This document shows, piece after piece, positions 1 to 8,860 of a stretch of 50,965 bases of DNA. The translations under genes were made by a program, and so were the position numbers. A model generated the notes under the pieces. It saw only the letters and a list, made by a program, of their open reading frames with translations. It searched no databases and was not told the DNA's origin. The DNA lies in the NCBI GenBank assembly GCA_031267075.1, contig JAIRZU010000039.1, positions 1-50,965 on the forward strand, read 5' to 3'. Source of the stretch: Holosporales bacterium. GTDB taxonomy: Bacteria; Pseudomonadota; Alphaproteobacteria; RUG11792. Every line of letters starts with the position of its first letter. The first letter of the stretch is position 1.

Positions 1-34
1 CTTAATGGCGCAAAATGTAAGGTGGAAGGTACCG

Positions 35-145
35 ATGCCACTTAGAATGGACATGCCGCTGCTTAGCCCAACCATGAAAAAAGGCAACATCATCGCGTGG
101 CACAAAAAAGAAGGTGACATGATTGAGGTTGGAAATCTGTCCTAA
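35..145 (+). pseudogene. pdhC: Truncated N-terminus of pyruvate dehydrogenase E2 (lipoyl domain stub)
   Basis: The reading frame encodes about 36 residues that match the start of the lipoyl domain of dihydrolipoamide acetyltransferase: MPLRMDMPLLSPTMKKG followed by NIIAWHKKEGD. A TAA stop then falls before the lipoyl-lysine motif (ETDKA), so the lysine that carries lipoate, the subunit-binding domain and the catalytic domain are all missing here. The frame is open upstream to an ATG at position 5 and to the window edge, so the true start is uncertain. It lies 7 bases from the end of lon on the other strand. I read it as a remnant left by deletion or recombination. A functional copy could exist elsewhere. 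Confidence 0.6.
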
Positions 146-152
146 CATGACA

Positions 153-2465
153 TCAAACAAAAACAGCATCTAGTACCTCGCTGATATGATCTACGCATGT
201 GATTTCAATATCCTTGACGAGGACTTTGGGAAGCTCAGTTGTATCACTTTCATTATCCTTTGGAATGAAGACTTTTTTGATTTCGTTACGTCTGGCAGCT
301 AGGAGCTTTTCTTTGAGCCCGCCAATTGCCAGGACCTTTCCGGTTAGCGTGATCTCCCCTGTCATGGCGATATCAGAACGAACCTTTCTATTCGTAAACG
401 CCGAGACGATTGCCGTACAGATTGTGATTCCGGCGGATGGGCCATCTTTCGGGACTGCCCCCTCTGGAACATGGACATGGACATCGAGCTTCGAGAATTC
501 ATCCCTATCGATATTGAAGCTCGCGCATTGAAACTTAACGTAGCTGTAGGATGCCTTGACGGATTCCTGCATCACCTCTCCCAGATGTCCAGTCGAGATT
601 ATCGTACCTGTTCCTGGAACAAGCAGCACTTCAATCGCCAGTACGTCACCTCCAGCTTCAGTCCATGCTAGGCCTGTAACGACACCGACCTTCGGCTCCT
701 GGCCATGTGTGCTATGCTTGTATTTTATAGCTCCAAGGAAGTCTGATAGGGTGTCGGTACTCACGGTAATCTCCGAGACATTATCGCTGGAAACGATCTT
801 CCTGACTGCCTTGCGAGATATCTTAGCGATTGCCCTCTCTAGGTTACGCACTCCAGATTCCATCGTGTAATTCTTCACAATCTTCGCGATCGCGGCATCG
901 TTGATTTCTAACTCATCAGTCTTGAGGCCGTTGGCTTCCAGCTGTTTCGGGATGATGTGCGCCTTCGCGATCTTCAGCTTCTCCTCCTCTGTGTATCCAG
1001 ATAGATTAATGATCTCCATTCGATCTAGGAGGGCATGCTGAATATCGAGTGTGTTTGCTGTCGTGATAAACATCACCTCAGAGAGATCATATGGGACCTC
1101 GAGGTAGTGATCAACGAACGCCTGGTTCTGCTCTGGGTCTAAGACTTCGAGAAGAGCCGACGCCGGATCACCCCTCCAGTCTACTCCAATCTTATCGACC
1201 TCGTCAAGCAGAAAAACTGGATTAGATGTTTTGGCCCTCTTTAGAGCCTGGATAATCTTGCCGGGCATAGCACCGATGTACGTTCGTCTATGTCCTCTGA
1301 TTTCTGCTTCGTCGTTTACTCCGCCCAGTGCTACCCTGACGAATGCCTTCTTTGTTGCATCAGCAATAGCCTTACCGAGGGATGTTTTCCCAACTCCTGG
1401 TGGGCCGACAAAGCACATTATCTGAGCTCTCATTTTGCTGACTCTTTTCTGGACGGCCAGGTACTCCATTATCCGTTCCTTGACCTTCTCGAGGCCGTGG
1501 TGGCTCTTCTCGAGTATCTCCTCCGCCTCACTCATAGTCGATTCCTCAGTCGATGGAGTCCACGGGATTCCAAGGAGCCAATCTACATACGTTCTGATAA
1601 CGACACCCTCCTGTGACATAGCGGGCATGTTCTTGAGTTTCTTCACCTCATGCAAAGCCTTCTCCTTGGCTTCTTTGGGCATCTCAGAGTCTTTGACCTT
1701 CGACTCCAAGACCTTAATCTCTTGAGCTGCATCGTCGGTATCGCCAAGCTCCTTGTATATAGCCTTCAGCTGCTCGTTTAAGTAGTACTCCTTCTGGTTC
1801 TTTTCAACCTGCCTCTTCACGCGGTTCTTGATTTTCTTTTCCACAGTGACGAGCTCAGATTTTTCCTCCAGCAGATATATGAGCTTCTCCAACCTTCTCT
1901 TGACGTGCAGTATTTCCAGTATGCTCTGCCGCTCACTCACCTTTAATGGGAGGTATGAGGCGATCGTATCACACAACTTCGAAGGGTCATCAATCGATGA
2001 AATTGACGCTAGTACGTCGGTTGGAATCTTTTTGCTCCTCCTGAAAAATGTCTCGAAATTAGACTGCAGAGCAAGCTTGAGGCCATCAAGTTGGCTACTG
2101 CGGCTTTCCACGGTTTTCACCTCTGTCACAGTCCCAAACATCATGGAGCCAGTATCCTCGACATCCACGAGCTTCGCTCTATATAACCCGGTGACCAGTA
2201 TCTTGATTGTCCCATCTGTGAGAGTAATCACTTGATCCACGTGGCATACTGTGCCAAACTTATAGAGGTCACACTCAGTGACAGTATCCTTCGTTGGGTC
2301 ATTTTGAGCCACGAACACAACCATTCTCTCGCTATCAGCCGCCAGCTCTATGGCCCCTATAGACTTTCGACGCCCAATAAATAGCGGAACAACAAACTCA
2401 GGGAAAATGACAACATCACGCAGAGCAACGAGGGGGAGTTGTACCTCTGCAACCTTCTTCGGCAT
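153..2465 (-). CDS. lon: ATP-dependent Lon protease
   Basis: Lon is a cytoplasmic AAA+ serine protease that unfolds and degrades damaged and short-lived regulatory proteins. Counting from an in-frame upstream start at 2534, the frame has 793 codons. I prefer the ATG at 2465 because it places the usual N-terminal LPL-x-ALRDVVIFP motif close to the start. In the 793-residue numbering the substrate-binding N domain covers about 30-220, followed by a coiled coil at 210-300. The Walker A GPPGVGKT is at 377-384 and the Walker B FLLDEVD at 441-447. The catalytic Ser700 sits in KDGPSAGIT and Lys743 in GGLKEKLLAARR, the 43-residue spacing seen in E. coli Lon. The length is normal for the family (about 780-800). 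No heat-shock promoter could be identified with confidence. Confidence 0.97.
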   Translation of the reverse strand: MPKKVAEVQLPLVALRDVVIFPEFVVPLFIGRRKSIGAIELAADSERMVVFVAQNDPTKDTVTECDLYKFGTVCHVDQVITLTDGTIKILVTGLYRAKLVDVEDTGSMMFGTVTEVKTVESRSSQLDGLKLALQSNFETFFRRSKKIPTDVLASISSIDDPSKLCDTIASYLPLKVSERQSILEILHVKRRLEKLIYLLEEKSELVTVEKKIKNRVKRQVEKNQKEYYLNEQLKAIYKELGDTDDAAQEIKVLESKVKDSEMPKEAKEKALHEVKKLKNMPAMSQEGVVIRTYVDWLLGIPWTPSTEESTMSEAEEILEKSHHGLEKVKERIMEYLAVQKRVSKMRAQIMCFVGPPGVGKTSLGKAIADATKKAFVRVALGGVNDEAEIRGHRRTYIGAMPGKIIQALKRAKTSNPVFLLDEVDKIGVDWRGDPASALLEVLDPEQNQAFVDHYLEVPYDLSEVMFITTANTLDIQHALLDRMEIINLSGYTEEEKLKIAKAHIIPKQLEANGLKTDELEINDAAIAKIVKNYTMESGVRNLERAIAKISRKAVRKIVSSDNVSEITVSTDTLSDFLGAIKYKHSTHGQEPKVGVVTGLAWTEAGGDVLAIEVLLVPGTGTIISTGHLGEVMQESVKASYSYVKFQCASFNIDRDEFSKLDVHVHVPEGAVPKDGPSAGITICTAIVSAFTNRKVRSDIAMTGEITLTGKVLAIGGLKEKLLAARRNEIKKVFIPKDNESDTTELPKVLVKDIEITCVDHISEVLDAVFV

Positions 2466-2748
2466 ATAAATCCGTACCGTACCCAATGCCTCCCATTCTA
2501 TTGAATGATTCTCAGAATGTCCAGCGGCTACCATTCAGAGTGTAAATGCTAGCTTGGTATTACCGGCGGGGTGTATTCGGTCATGTATGTTACAATCATG
2601 TGCCACTCCACTCCTACAGGAAACGCTACTGGTAACCCAAACACTTAGAGGCGTACCTCGAGAGGATGGTTGCTATCCTATGCCTCCCATCTCTTCATCT
2701 TCATCCTCTGGGTCACCTCCTTCTTCTGCGCCATGATCTTCTCCGCGC

Positions 2749-4387
2749 TTAGGTTGGATCCTCGTCTGCTGGTTGTGTAGGGGGGCGTTGGTATATGATA
2801 TACGTCCATGGGACGCCTGCTTTGGCGGCATTGTACATTGTGTATAGTACCCAATGTCTTGCGCACAGCTTGTCTTTCATCGTTTCTGAGAGGCTATCGA
2901 AGCTCAAGCCCATCGTTCTGCATTGCTTTTCGAGATACGTATCGGCTACCCTGTACATACTCTCATTGCCGTGGGCGAATGCCATTTCGTATACTTTGTA
3001 GCGCGTTAACTCTTCGGCTATAGAATCTTGTGTAGACATCAGATCCTGTATGTCTGTCTCATCTGGGACATAGCCCAGGATCGTTTCTATGTCGCTTAGT
3101 CGACTTGTGTTATCCCCGTACTTAAGCAGGAGGGTGCTGCTAGAGTTTGCTGTTGCGGCACACATTAGCGTTTCGCCTTGATCGATTGTAATCGCATACG
3201 CGTGATGGTTATCAGACGCCGATTGGCTGTCAATCTTACCCTTCTTCCAGTGCCATCTGCTCGCGATCTGCTGGAGGGTTGTTGCCCCATCCGATTCATC
3301 AAGTTGCTGCTGGATTACTCTCTCTGTAGCGTTTCTCACGTATAATGGGTGCTCCGCGCTGTTATAAATATCCGTTGCTAACCGCATCGCACCGTGTATC
3401 AGCCATTGCTGATGGGTGAATAGGAATACTCCTGAGAGTGGGCTAGGCGTTCCAATCGTCTCCTGTACCTTTGCTACCTTACCAAACACTGTGTCTCTGG
3501 TAGCAGTATCATCACTGCTGCCGATTGTCGCCTTGATAGCAGGTAGGCTGAAGGGCAACATTGATGATCCGATGTACTCATTTGCTCTCTGCATTTTGGC
3601 ATGCAGTGAGCCACCTCCATCTGCTGCCTCTCCCTGGTGTCCAATCCTCATTCTGAGCGTGTCCAAACTAGATTCGCCGGTTGTAAGGGTTAGGTGCAGT
3701 CCACGCATTCTAGCGAGCACTGAGCCATTGTTATCTGGTCCCTCATTCACTCTTCCTATCGCTCCCTTGATTGCCACCAACCCATTATCATCATCACTCA
3801 GTTTCCCAACTGCAGTTGAGGCCTGCTCTGCTGCATTGCCAGCATGCTCATTGATTACCTCTAGTCTGTCTGCTCCAGCCGTTAGTGCTAATAGGGCATT
3901 TGCAGAGCTAGCAGCTGCATTGCCCGCATGCTCAAGGATCTTTGGTAATCCGGAGGCTGGGTGTGTAATAGCAGCTCTCAACTCAGCTATCCTAGCATGC
4001 AATGAACCATCTATAGCAGGTAGATCATCATGACTCCCTATGGTTGTTGCTATGTTTGTTACATCTCCCCCCTCTCCAAAGGTATCTGATATCCCAGATA
4101 TCCTATCCATAATTGCCTCTAGACCATAGGTATCATGTTCCAGTATTCCTTTGATCTTTGGTAGCCCAGCGTCCTCGGAATCTGTTGCTTCTTGGATCTT
4201 CTGTAATTCCCGTTGTGATTTATCAATAGATTTTTGGAGATAGTCGATTGCTTCAAACACCGTACTCACTCTTGGTGGTACAGATACCCCTCCCCTACTT
4301 ACAACTGAGGACTCTCTCTCTAGAACTCCAGGCCTCACAGGCTATTAGTCCTAGAATGAGTGTTGATGTTACAAGTTTGTTTTTCAT
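2749..4387 (-). CDS. Phase-variable secreted/lipoprotein family, copy 1 (signal peptide and body out of frame)
   Basis: Not a recognised family. An ATG at 4387, after a strong AAGGGGAGGA ribosome site, starts a lipoprotein-like signal peptide ending in the lipobox LIAC (MKNKLVTSTLILGLIACEA). The frame then runs into an (AG)5 tract at 4312-4321 and stops soon afterwards. The long body (about 525 codons, 2749-4338) is in another frame, so the locus is OFF as sequenced; 6 or 9 AG units would fuse signal peptide and body. The body has an N-terminal helical region with repeated segments such as EHAGNAA and NGS-x-AR. A C-terminal domain shared with copy 3 begins LFTHQQWLIHGAM and ends near YIIYQRPPTQ. 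The upstream DNA matches copies 2 and 3 closely. It is probably exposed at the cell surface or secreted; the function is unknown. Confidence 0.7.
4312..4321 (-). repeat. (AG)5 dinucleotide tract, family copy 1
   Basis: Five AG units on the coding strand lie immediately after the signal-peptide codons. Signal-peptide and body frames are offset by one base here; adding one unit restores the fusion. Copies 2 and 3 have 8 and 7 units at the same place. Confidence 0.85.
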
Positions 4388-4480
4388 GTGTTTCCTCCCC
4401 TTGAGGATATAAGATTCTATAAGTAGGTTAGCATGTGAAAGGTTAAAAAATAGTTAACGGAGAAGATTATTTTTTGAGGA
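4388..4480 (-). promoter_or_regulatory. Conserved upstream region of the phase-variable family (copy 1)
   Basis: About 90 bases upstream of the copy 1 ATG are almost identical to those upstream of copy 3 and similar to those of copy 2. Shared blocks are CCGTTAACTA, TAACC, ACTTATAGAA and the ribosome site AAGGGGAGGA. The TTAACC and TTATAG blocks could serve as -35 and -10, but this is inference. Unlike copies 2 and 3, this copy has lost the CATGGGCGTAA box further upstream. Confidence 0.6.
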
Positions 4481-4510
4481 GGCCGCCGTTACGAATTACT
4501 CCTGAAACAC

Positions 4511-5017
4511 CTAATCCTGCATGTATGATGCGACTATCGCGCTCCTGGCTACGAAGTCTGCATTATTATTATTTGTGCAGTCTGAGTGGCCTTTGATCCA
4601 CACCCAATTTATAGTACGGCCCTCAACTACTGATGCCAGCTCCTTCCAGAGATCTTGATTCTTCACCGGACGCCCTGCTGCGGATTTCCAATTATTTTTA
4701 ATCCATGTTGTGATCCACTGTGTTATGCCGTTTTTCACGTATGTGCTATCTGTGTACAATGTGATGGCTATGCTTGTAGGGAGGGCCCTTATCGCTTCCA
4801 CTGCCGCTATGAGCTCCATCCTGTTGTTAGTAGTCATCTTCTCGAATCCGGAGATGCTGGCTCTTTTATTCCTGAAAATGAAGATCCCAGCCCAGCCGCC
4901 GGGACCTGGGTTGCCTAGGCACGATCCATCAGTGTAAATCTCGATGCTATCGTCTGGCTTGAGGTATTTCAGGAACTCCTCAAACTCCACATCCACAACG
5001 TTAAAGTCACTTCTCAC
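4511..5017 (-). CDS. rnhA: Ribonuclease HI
   Basis: RNase HI cleaves the RNA strand of RNA-DNA hybrids, removing primers and R-loops in the cytoplasm. The 168-residue protein carries all four acidic active-site residues: Asp30 in IEIYTDGSCLGNPGPGGW, Glu68 in NNRMEL, Asp90 in LYTDSTYV and Asp154 in NNNNADFVAR. The conserved histidine is His144 in WIKGHSD. The basic-protrusion tryptophans are present (W101-W110 region). It has about 20 extra residues at the N-terminus compared with E. coli RnhA (155 residues). Its neighbours are family copy 1, about 120 bases downstream, and a zinc-ribbon membrane protein 28 bases upstream on the same strand, so those two may be co-transcribed. The assignment is secure. 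Confidence 0.96.
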   Translation of the reverse strand: MRSDFNVVDVEFEEFLKYLKPDDSIEIYTDGSCLGNPGPGGWAGIFIFRNKRASISGFEKMTTNNRMELIAAVEAIRALPTSIAITLYTDSTYVKNGITQWITTWIKNNWKSAAGRPVKNQDLWKELASVVEGRTINWVWIKGHSDCTNNNNADFVARSAIVASYMQD

Positions 5018-5045
5018 CGGATTCCCCTATCAACCAAAACTATCT

Positions 5046-5708
5046 TCAAAAGACTGATACCTCAACTCGCATATCACTAACTCCTGGTGGGAGCGCATGT
5101 GTTGCAGAAAACTCTATCTGTCGTCCTGGAGGTAGTGTACCAGACTCAATCTGACTTTCCCAGGATAATACTTTGGAGCTCCCATCTAGAACGGCAACCC
5201 TGACACCGCTGACGCTAACCACGGTTATATCTTTGTTCGTGATCTTTCCGGTCACAACAACGTTATCATCACTAACCGCGTACCTCACATCCGTAATCTC
5301 AATCTTAGGAATGATGCTTTCGGTGGCGCGTCTTGCTTTCACGATGAGGTAGTCGCGGAACACATGTCTATTGAGATACAGGGCGGCTATGCATATTGCA
5401 ACTACAACTAGTAGAGCTATTTTCGCGAACCCATACCCACTACACACTCGGCCTTGCTTACGGGCCTTCCTACTTGCGAAAGCTGAAAGCCTATCAATTC
5501 TTGTTTGCTTACTCGCTATGAGTGGAGTGTTGCACTCTCGCTCAACATCTGTATTTTTCAGCCACCACTTTCTGTGGCAGCGATGACAGCGGAGCCACCA
5601 ACCATATCCTAGATGCTCATTGCCCAATGGATTTCGCAGCAAGCTGATATCAATCTTGTAGGCACAATGGCAGTATGGACATTCGACGTTCATGTATGGC
5701 ATTGACAC
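5046..5708 (-). CDS. Zinc-ribbon membrane protein (MJ0042-type finger, DUF3426-like tail)
   Basis: The 220-residue protein starts with a zinc ribbon: Cys-x2-Cys at CPYC and a second pair at CHRC. This resembles the MJ0042/zinc-ribbon-5 finger found at the N-terminus of many alphaproteobacterial membrane proteins. One membrane segment follows at about 115-135 (IALLVVVAICIAALYL). The C-terminal 85 residues form a beta-rich domain with ITDVRYAVSDDNVVVTGKI, which fits the DUF3426/FxLYD-type domains usually found after such fingers. The topology would place the finger in the cytoplasm and the beta domain in the periplasm. The role is unknown; in related bacteria these genes often lie near cell division or envelope genes. 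The family call is fairly safe, the function is not known. Confidence 0.75.
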   Translation of the reverse strand: MSMPYMNVECPYCHCAYKIDISLLRNPLGNEHLGYGWWLRCHRCHRKWWLKNTDVERECNTPLIASKQTRIDRLSAFASRKARKQGRVCSGYGFAKIALLVVVAICIAALYLNRHVFRDYLIVKARRATESIIPKIEITDVRYAVSDDNVVVTGKITNKDITVVSVSGVRVAVLDGSSKVLSWESQIESGTLPPGRQIEFSATHALPPGVSDMRVEVSVF

Positions 5709-5843
5709 AATACGCAGTGCGCACCATAGATGATATATGTCAGGGTGGAATTTTCAAGGTTTTTGTATTTCGCAGTGCGGTAGCATTTATTGCTGTGATA
5801 CACTGCACACGAGACCAATCCCTAGCAGAAGCCGTCAGCATCC

Positions 5844-6362
5844 ATGGTACTGAAATTATTCAAATTCCTGATGCTGCTTCTTGTCGGATGTGTGATCTCA
5901 TTTTATATCATCCGCATACAAAACACAAGCGATAATTTTACGGACGTTGGGGCTCTCCCAAACAGGTGCAATGCCATAACGTTCAAGAGGAAAATGCATG
6001 GGAACCTCTTGACTATCTGTGCCGAGAGTGCTACCCTCGAAGAAGGCGGCGTGGTGTCTTTGAAGGATGTGCGCGTGAGCCTCAAGAAAAAGGATGGCGA
6101 GGTAGTCATCTGTTGCCAGTTGTGTAGGTTTTCTCCTAGGGAAAAGAAGGCTTATCTCAATAAGAAGGTCGAAATAAAATCCACAGGAATCAGCTGCAGT
6201 ACGGAGTCCGTCATCGTGGATCTCGCAAATAATTTGATCACCGGTAACTCCGAAGTGCGTGGTGTAAAATCTGGAATGCGATTCGTATCACAGGGCTTTC
6301 GTATACGGTCAGATGGGAACATAACCCTGAAACGCGTGAAGATAATAAAGGGTCGGAAATGA
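5844..6362 (+). CDS. lptC: LPS export protein LptC
   Basis: A 172-residue protein with an N-terminal membrane anchor at about 5-24 and a beta-rich periplasmic domain. It matches LptC, the bitopic protein that receives lipopolysaccharide from LptB2FG and passes it to LptA. The sequence signature is weak, but the repeated pattern of alternating beta strands, the size and the position directly in front of lptA and lptB make the call strong. Its TGA stop overlaps the start of lptA (ATGA at 6359-6362), a sign of translational coupling. The 135 bases upstream hold no other convincing gene. Confidence 0.85.
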   Translation: MVLKLFKFLMLLLVGCVISFYIIRIQNTSDNFTDVGALPNRCNAITFKRKMHGNLLTICAESATLEEGGVVSLKDVRVSLKKKDGEVVICCQLCRFSPREKKAYLNKKVEIKSTGISCSTESVIVDLANNLITGNSEVRGVKSGMRFVSQGFRIRSDGNITLKRVKIIKGRK

Positions 6363-6934
6363 CCGAACGAGTTATCAGCCCTCTTTCAAAATCTTCAGAA
6401 TCAGAGTTATTGCTAGGAGAAGAAAGCGGTCCTGTGTTGGGAGCCGCAACGACTCAGACGTGTGGAGGTTTTTGGAAGGGCACCCCTTTGCGCTACCTGA
6501 TGGGCGTCCTACTCTTGCGCTGCCTCTCGTGCCAATCGCTAGCCATGGAAACTAGCGCTGATGAAGTGGACCTAGACGTGAAGGCTAATGTGACTACCCT
6601 GGAAGGGAACGTTACAGTAACCTACGATGGTAAGGAGTTTAAGGCTGGCAAAGTCACGATGGAGCCAGGTACGGAGAAGCCACAAAAGATCATTGCAGTT
6701 GGTAATGTCTCTTTTGAAGATGCTGGCATTACCGTTACGGCTGATAAGTGTATCTACGATACGGAACAGGTGAAGTTCGCTGGCAATGTCGTAATCCGAA
6801 ATGAGCTCGGTACTATCAAGGCAGACACAGCCACCTACAATCTCAAAACGAAAAAGGTGGAAATCGCTTCTAACAATAGAGTAGAATTGGTCCTGAATCC
6901 AGACAAGGAGAAAAAGTTCTGTAAGGTACGGTAA
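6359..6934 (+). CDS. lptA: LPS export periplasmic protein LptA with repeat-element-derived N-terminus
   Basis: LptA polymerises into the periplasmic bridge that carries lipopolysaccharide from the inner to the outer membrane. The OstA-type beta-jellyroll is recognisable from about residue 70: VDLDVKANVTTLEGNVTVTY, then KIIAVGNVSF and VKFAGNVVIRN. The reading frame begins with about 40 unusual residues, including ISPLSKSSESELLLGEE, which are the translation of the dispersed repeat element also seen at the start of dapD. A hydrophobic signal-like segment (LRYLMGVLLLRCLSCQSLA) follows, so translation may instead start at Met48 (6500). The ATGA overlap with lptC argues for the upstream start. The TAA stop overlaps the lptB start by one base. 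The core function is clear; the fate of the extra N-terminus is not. Confidence 0.87.
   Translation: MTERVISPLSKSSESELLLGEESGPVLGAATTQTCGGFWKGTPLRYLMGVLLLRCLSCQSLAMETSADEVDLDVKANVTTLEGNVTVTYDGKEFKAGKVTMEPGTEKPQKIIAVGNVSFEDAGITVTADKCIYDTEQVKFAGNVVIRNELGTIKADTATYNLKTKKVEIASNNRVELVLNPDKEKKFCKVR
6376..6480 (+). repeat. Dispersed element, diverged copy inside lptA
   Basis: The left part (CCTCTTTCAAAATCTTCAG onward) and the right end (TGTGGAGGTTTTTGG) match the other copies; the middle is shortened and diverged. It is read in the same frame as the dapD copy (SESELLLG). Confidence 0.7.
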
Positions 6935-7659
6935 TGTTACTTGAGGCACGTGGTATATCTAAGGCAGTCAAGAGCAAGGTTATTTTGAACAATGTCAGCC
7001 TGTCGTTTAATGCAGGTGAGGTGGTTGGGATCCTCGGGCCAAACGGCGCCGGTAAGACAACTCTGTTTCTGATTCTATCCGGAATAGCCACAGCTACATC
7101 GGGTGATATCGTTCTTGCAGGGAGGAGAATTACGGCATTCAGAATACGCCAAAAGGCAAGAGCTGGACTGGTGTATTTGCCACAAGATTCCTCTATCTTC
7201 AGAGGCCTGTCGGTGGAGGATAACATCAGGGCCATCCTGCAGCTAAGGAAGCTTTCCACTGATGAGATTGAGACTCAGCTAGATGAGTTATTGGAGGTGT
7301 TTTCAATAAGGCATCTGCGAAAGGCGAGGGCTACTGTGCTGTCTGGCGGAGAGCGCAGGAAGCTCGAAATCGCGAGAGCACTAGCAACAAGACCCTCGTT
7401 CCTAATGCTGGATGAGCCCTTTTCGGGAGTAGATCCGATATCGATAGAGGATATCGTTAAAACGATAAAGACCCTTAAGAGGGCCAAGATCGGTGTGATC
7501 ATCACGGATCACAACGTCGTTGAAACCCTCAGAGTAATAGACAGAGGATATGTCATCGTAGGCGGCCGCATCCTCGCAAGTGGCTCATCATCTGAAATAG
7601 CACAAAACGAAGAGGTCAAAGCGCGGTATCTCGGTACCATACTGACTCGTGCGAATTAG
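6934..7659 (+). CDS. lptB: LPS export ABC transporter ATPase LptB
   Basis: LptB is the cytoplasmic ATPase of the LptB2FG transporter, which extracts lipopolysaccharide from the inner membrane. The 241-residue protein has every ABC motif: Walker A GPNGAGKTTL at 35-44, Q-loop LPQDSSIF, signature LSGGERRKLEIARALA, Walker B FLMLDEPFSGVDP and the switch histidine in ITDHNV. The length equals that of E. coli LptB (241). It is the last gene of lptC-lptA-lptB, with a one-base overlap to lptA. Its membrane partners lptF and lptG are at 16.1-18.3 kb. The neighbour ispDF converges from the other strand 16 bases away, with no visible intrinsic terminator in between. Confidence 0.97.
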   Translation: MLLEARGISKAVKSKVILNNVSLSFNAGEVVGILGPNGAGKTTLFLILSGIATATSGDIVLAGRRITAFRIRQKARAGLVYLPQDSSIFRGLSVEDNIRAILQLRKLSTDEIETQLDELLEVFSIRHLRKARATVLSGGERRKLEIARALATRPSFLMLDEPFSGVDPISIEDIVKTIKTLKRAKIGVIITDHNVVETLRVIDRGYVIVGGRILASGSSSEIAQNEEVKARYLGTILTRAN

Positions 7660-7675
7660 GCCTTTTGATGGAGGC

Positions 7676-8860
7676 TCACACCACTACTATCGAAGCGACG
7701 GAATATGCTGAGATTCCCTCCTTGCGGCCTTCGAATCCCATTCCTTCCGTTGTCTTTCCCTTGACGTTGATAGCATCCTCACCAACTCCGAGGCACCTAG
7801 CTATTTCCGCTTTCATCTTCCCGGAGTGCGCTGCGATGCTCGGGCTTTCACACACAATCGTCGTATCGATATTGATAATCTCGGAGTGGCAATCTGTGAG
7901 GAGATCGCGGCAGTATTCCAGAAAAATCCTTGAATCTGCTTCGCTCCATTTATCACTGTCAGGTTGGAAATGCTCACCTATACTACCACGGCCAAGCGCT
8001 CCCAGTATCGCATCGACTACGCTGTGAATCCCTACATCGGCATCTGAAACGCCATCGAGGCCAGGATGATCTGCAATGTCAATTCCCATCAGCCGTAGCT
8101 TCCGCGTTGAATTCTTCGAAAACCTATGAGCATCATACCCGAACCCTACGCGCTGGAGGTGAGAGCTAACATCAGAATTGTACGTTATCTTTCTGTTCGA
8201 GATGTGGCCGTCGATCATCTTAACCTCGATATTATCCGCATCACACAGTGACGCATCATCGTTGAATTTGTGCTCTTTATATTTCTCGTGCAGTCTGCTG
8301 ATAACGTCATACCGAAACCCCTGAGGAGTCTGGATCACGCGAATAATATCCCTATCAATTCCGAGACAGTGCAGTCTCACCGAGTCAGTAGGAGGAATCG
8401 CAGGGACGACAGCAGTAGCTCCTCCCTCTAAAGCATCTATCACATTCTCCACTACATCAGCTGGGCAAAAGCATCTCACCGCATCGTGGATTAATACGTA
8501 CTCCGGAGAATGTTTCTTTATGGCTGCTAACGCTATTCTGACCGACTCACTCCTGGAGTCTCCTCCAATTACAGGCTCTAAAAGCTTATGACTATCCAGC
8601 CCACAGCATGTCCGCTGATACTCTATTTCAGAGCCGCGCGGGATAATGCATATAACCTTGTCGACACGCCCAACTGAGAGGAACAGCTCGATAGACCTCC
8701 TGAGTGGAGACCTTCCATTGATGCTAATAAACTGCTTTGGAACACCGCCACCATATCTGGAGCCTGAGCCTCCGGCAGCTATTACAGCAAACGTCAAACC
8801 TTCCCCATTCGCCTCCACAATCAGTTTCTTGCTGCGTTGATCCGGTGCTCGAATGCTCAT
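7676..8860 (-). CDS. ispDF: Bifunctional MEP-pathway enzyme IspD/IspF
   Basis: This fusion makes two steps of the non-mevalonate isoprenoid pathway: attachment of CMP to methylerythritol phosphate (IspD) and cyclisation to MEcPP (IspF). The IspD half (about 22-230) shows AAGGSGSRYG at 28-37 and the PKQF lysine. The IspF half starts at about 237 with VGFGYDAHRF, whose Asp243 and His245, with His279 in DADVGIHS, are the metal ligands. IspDF fusions are known from alpha- and epsilonproteobacteria. The first about 17 residues (MSIRAPDQRSKKLIVEA) are translated from a copy of the dispersed repeat element. That copy supplies the ATG and an AAGGAGGT ribosome site just ahead of it. The product feeds the polyprenyl synthase at 37.9 kb. 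Confidence 0.95.
   Translation of the reverse strand: MSIRAPDQRSKKLIVEANGEGLTFAVIAAGGSGSRYGGGVPKQFISINGRSPLRRSIELFLSVGRVDKVICIIPRGSEIEYQRTCCGLDSHKLLEPVIGGDSRSESVRIALAAIKKHSPEYVLIHDAVRCFCPADVVENVIDALEGGATAVVPAIPPTDSVRLHCLGIDRDIIRVIQTPQGFRYDVISRLHEKYKEHKFNDDASLCDADNIEVKMIDGHISNRKITYNSDVSSHLQRVGFGYDAHRFSKNSTRKLRLMGIDIADHPGLDGVSDADVGIHSVVDAILGALGRGSIGEHFQPDSDKWSEADSRIFLEYCRDLLTDCHSEIINIDTTIVCESPSIAAHSGKMKAEIARCLGVGEDAINVKGKTTEGMGFEGRKEGISAYSVASIVVV

Noticed and set aside
2535..2748. Acidic reading frame (GAEEGGDPEDEDEEMGGIG) downstream of family copy 1
   Set aside because: It resembles an acidic protein tail but has no start, no partner frame and no homologue I can name; left as intergenic.
3416..4033. 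205-codon plus-strand frame opposite family copy 1
   Set aside because: Shadow of the minus-strand body, rich in Ala/Ser/Leu/Pro because of the repeated coding pattern; no start signals.
4300..4400. Programmed ribosomal frameshifting instead of phase variation
   Set aside because: No slippery heptamer or downstream pseudoknot is evident, the required shift is met by dinucleotide unit changes in all three copies, and the unit number differs between copies.
5675..5935. 86-codon plus-strand frame ahead of lptC
   Set aside because: It overlaps lptC by 92 bases, has no ribosome site and no recognisable domain; a remnant of an upstream exonuclease gene was considered but no motif supports it.
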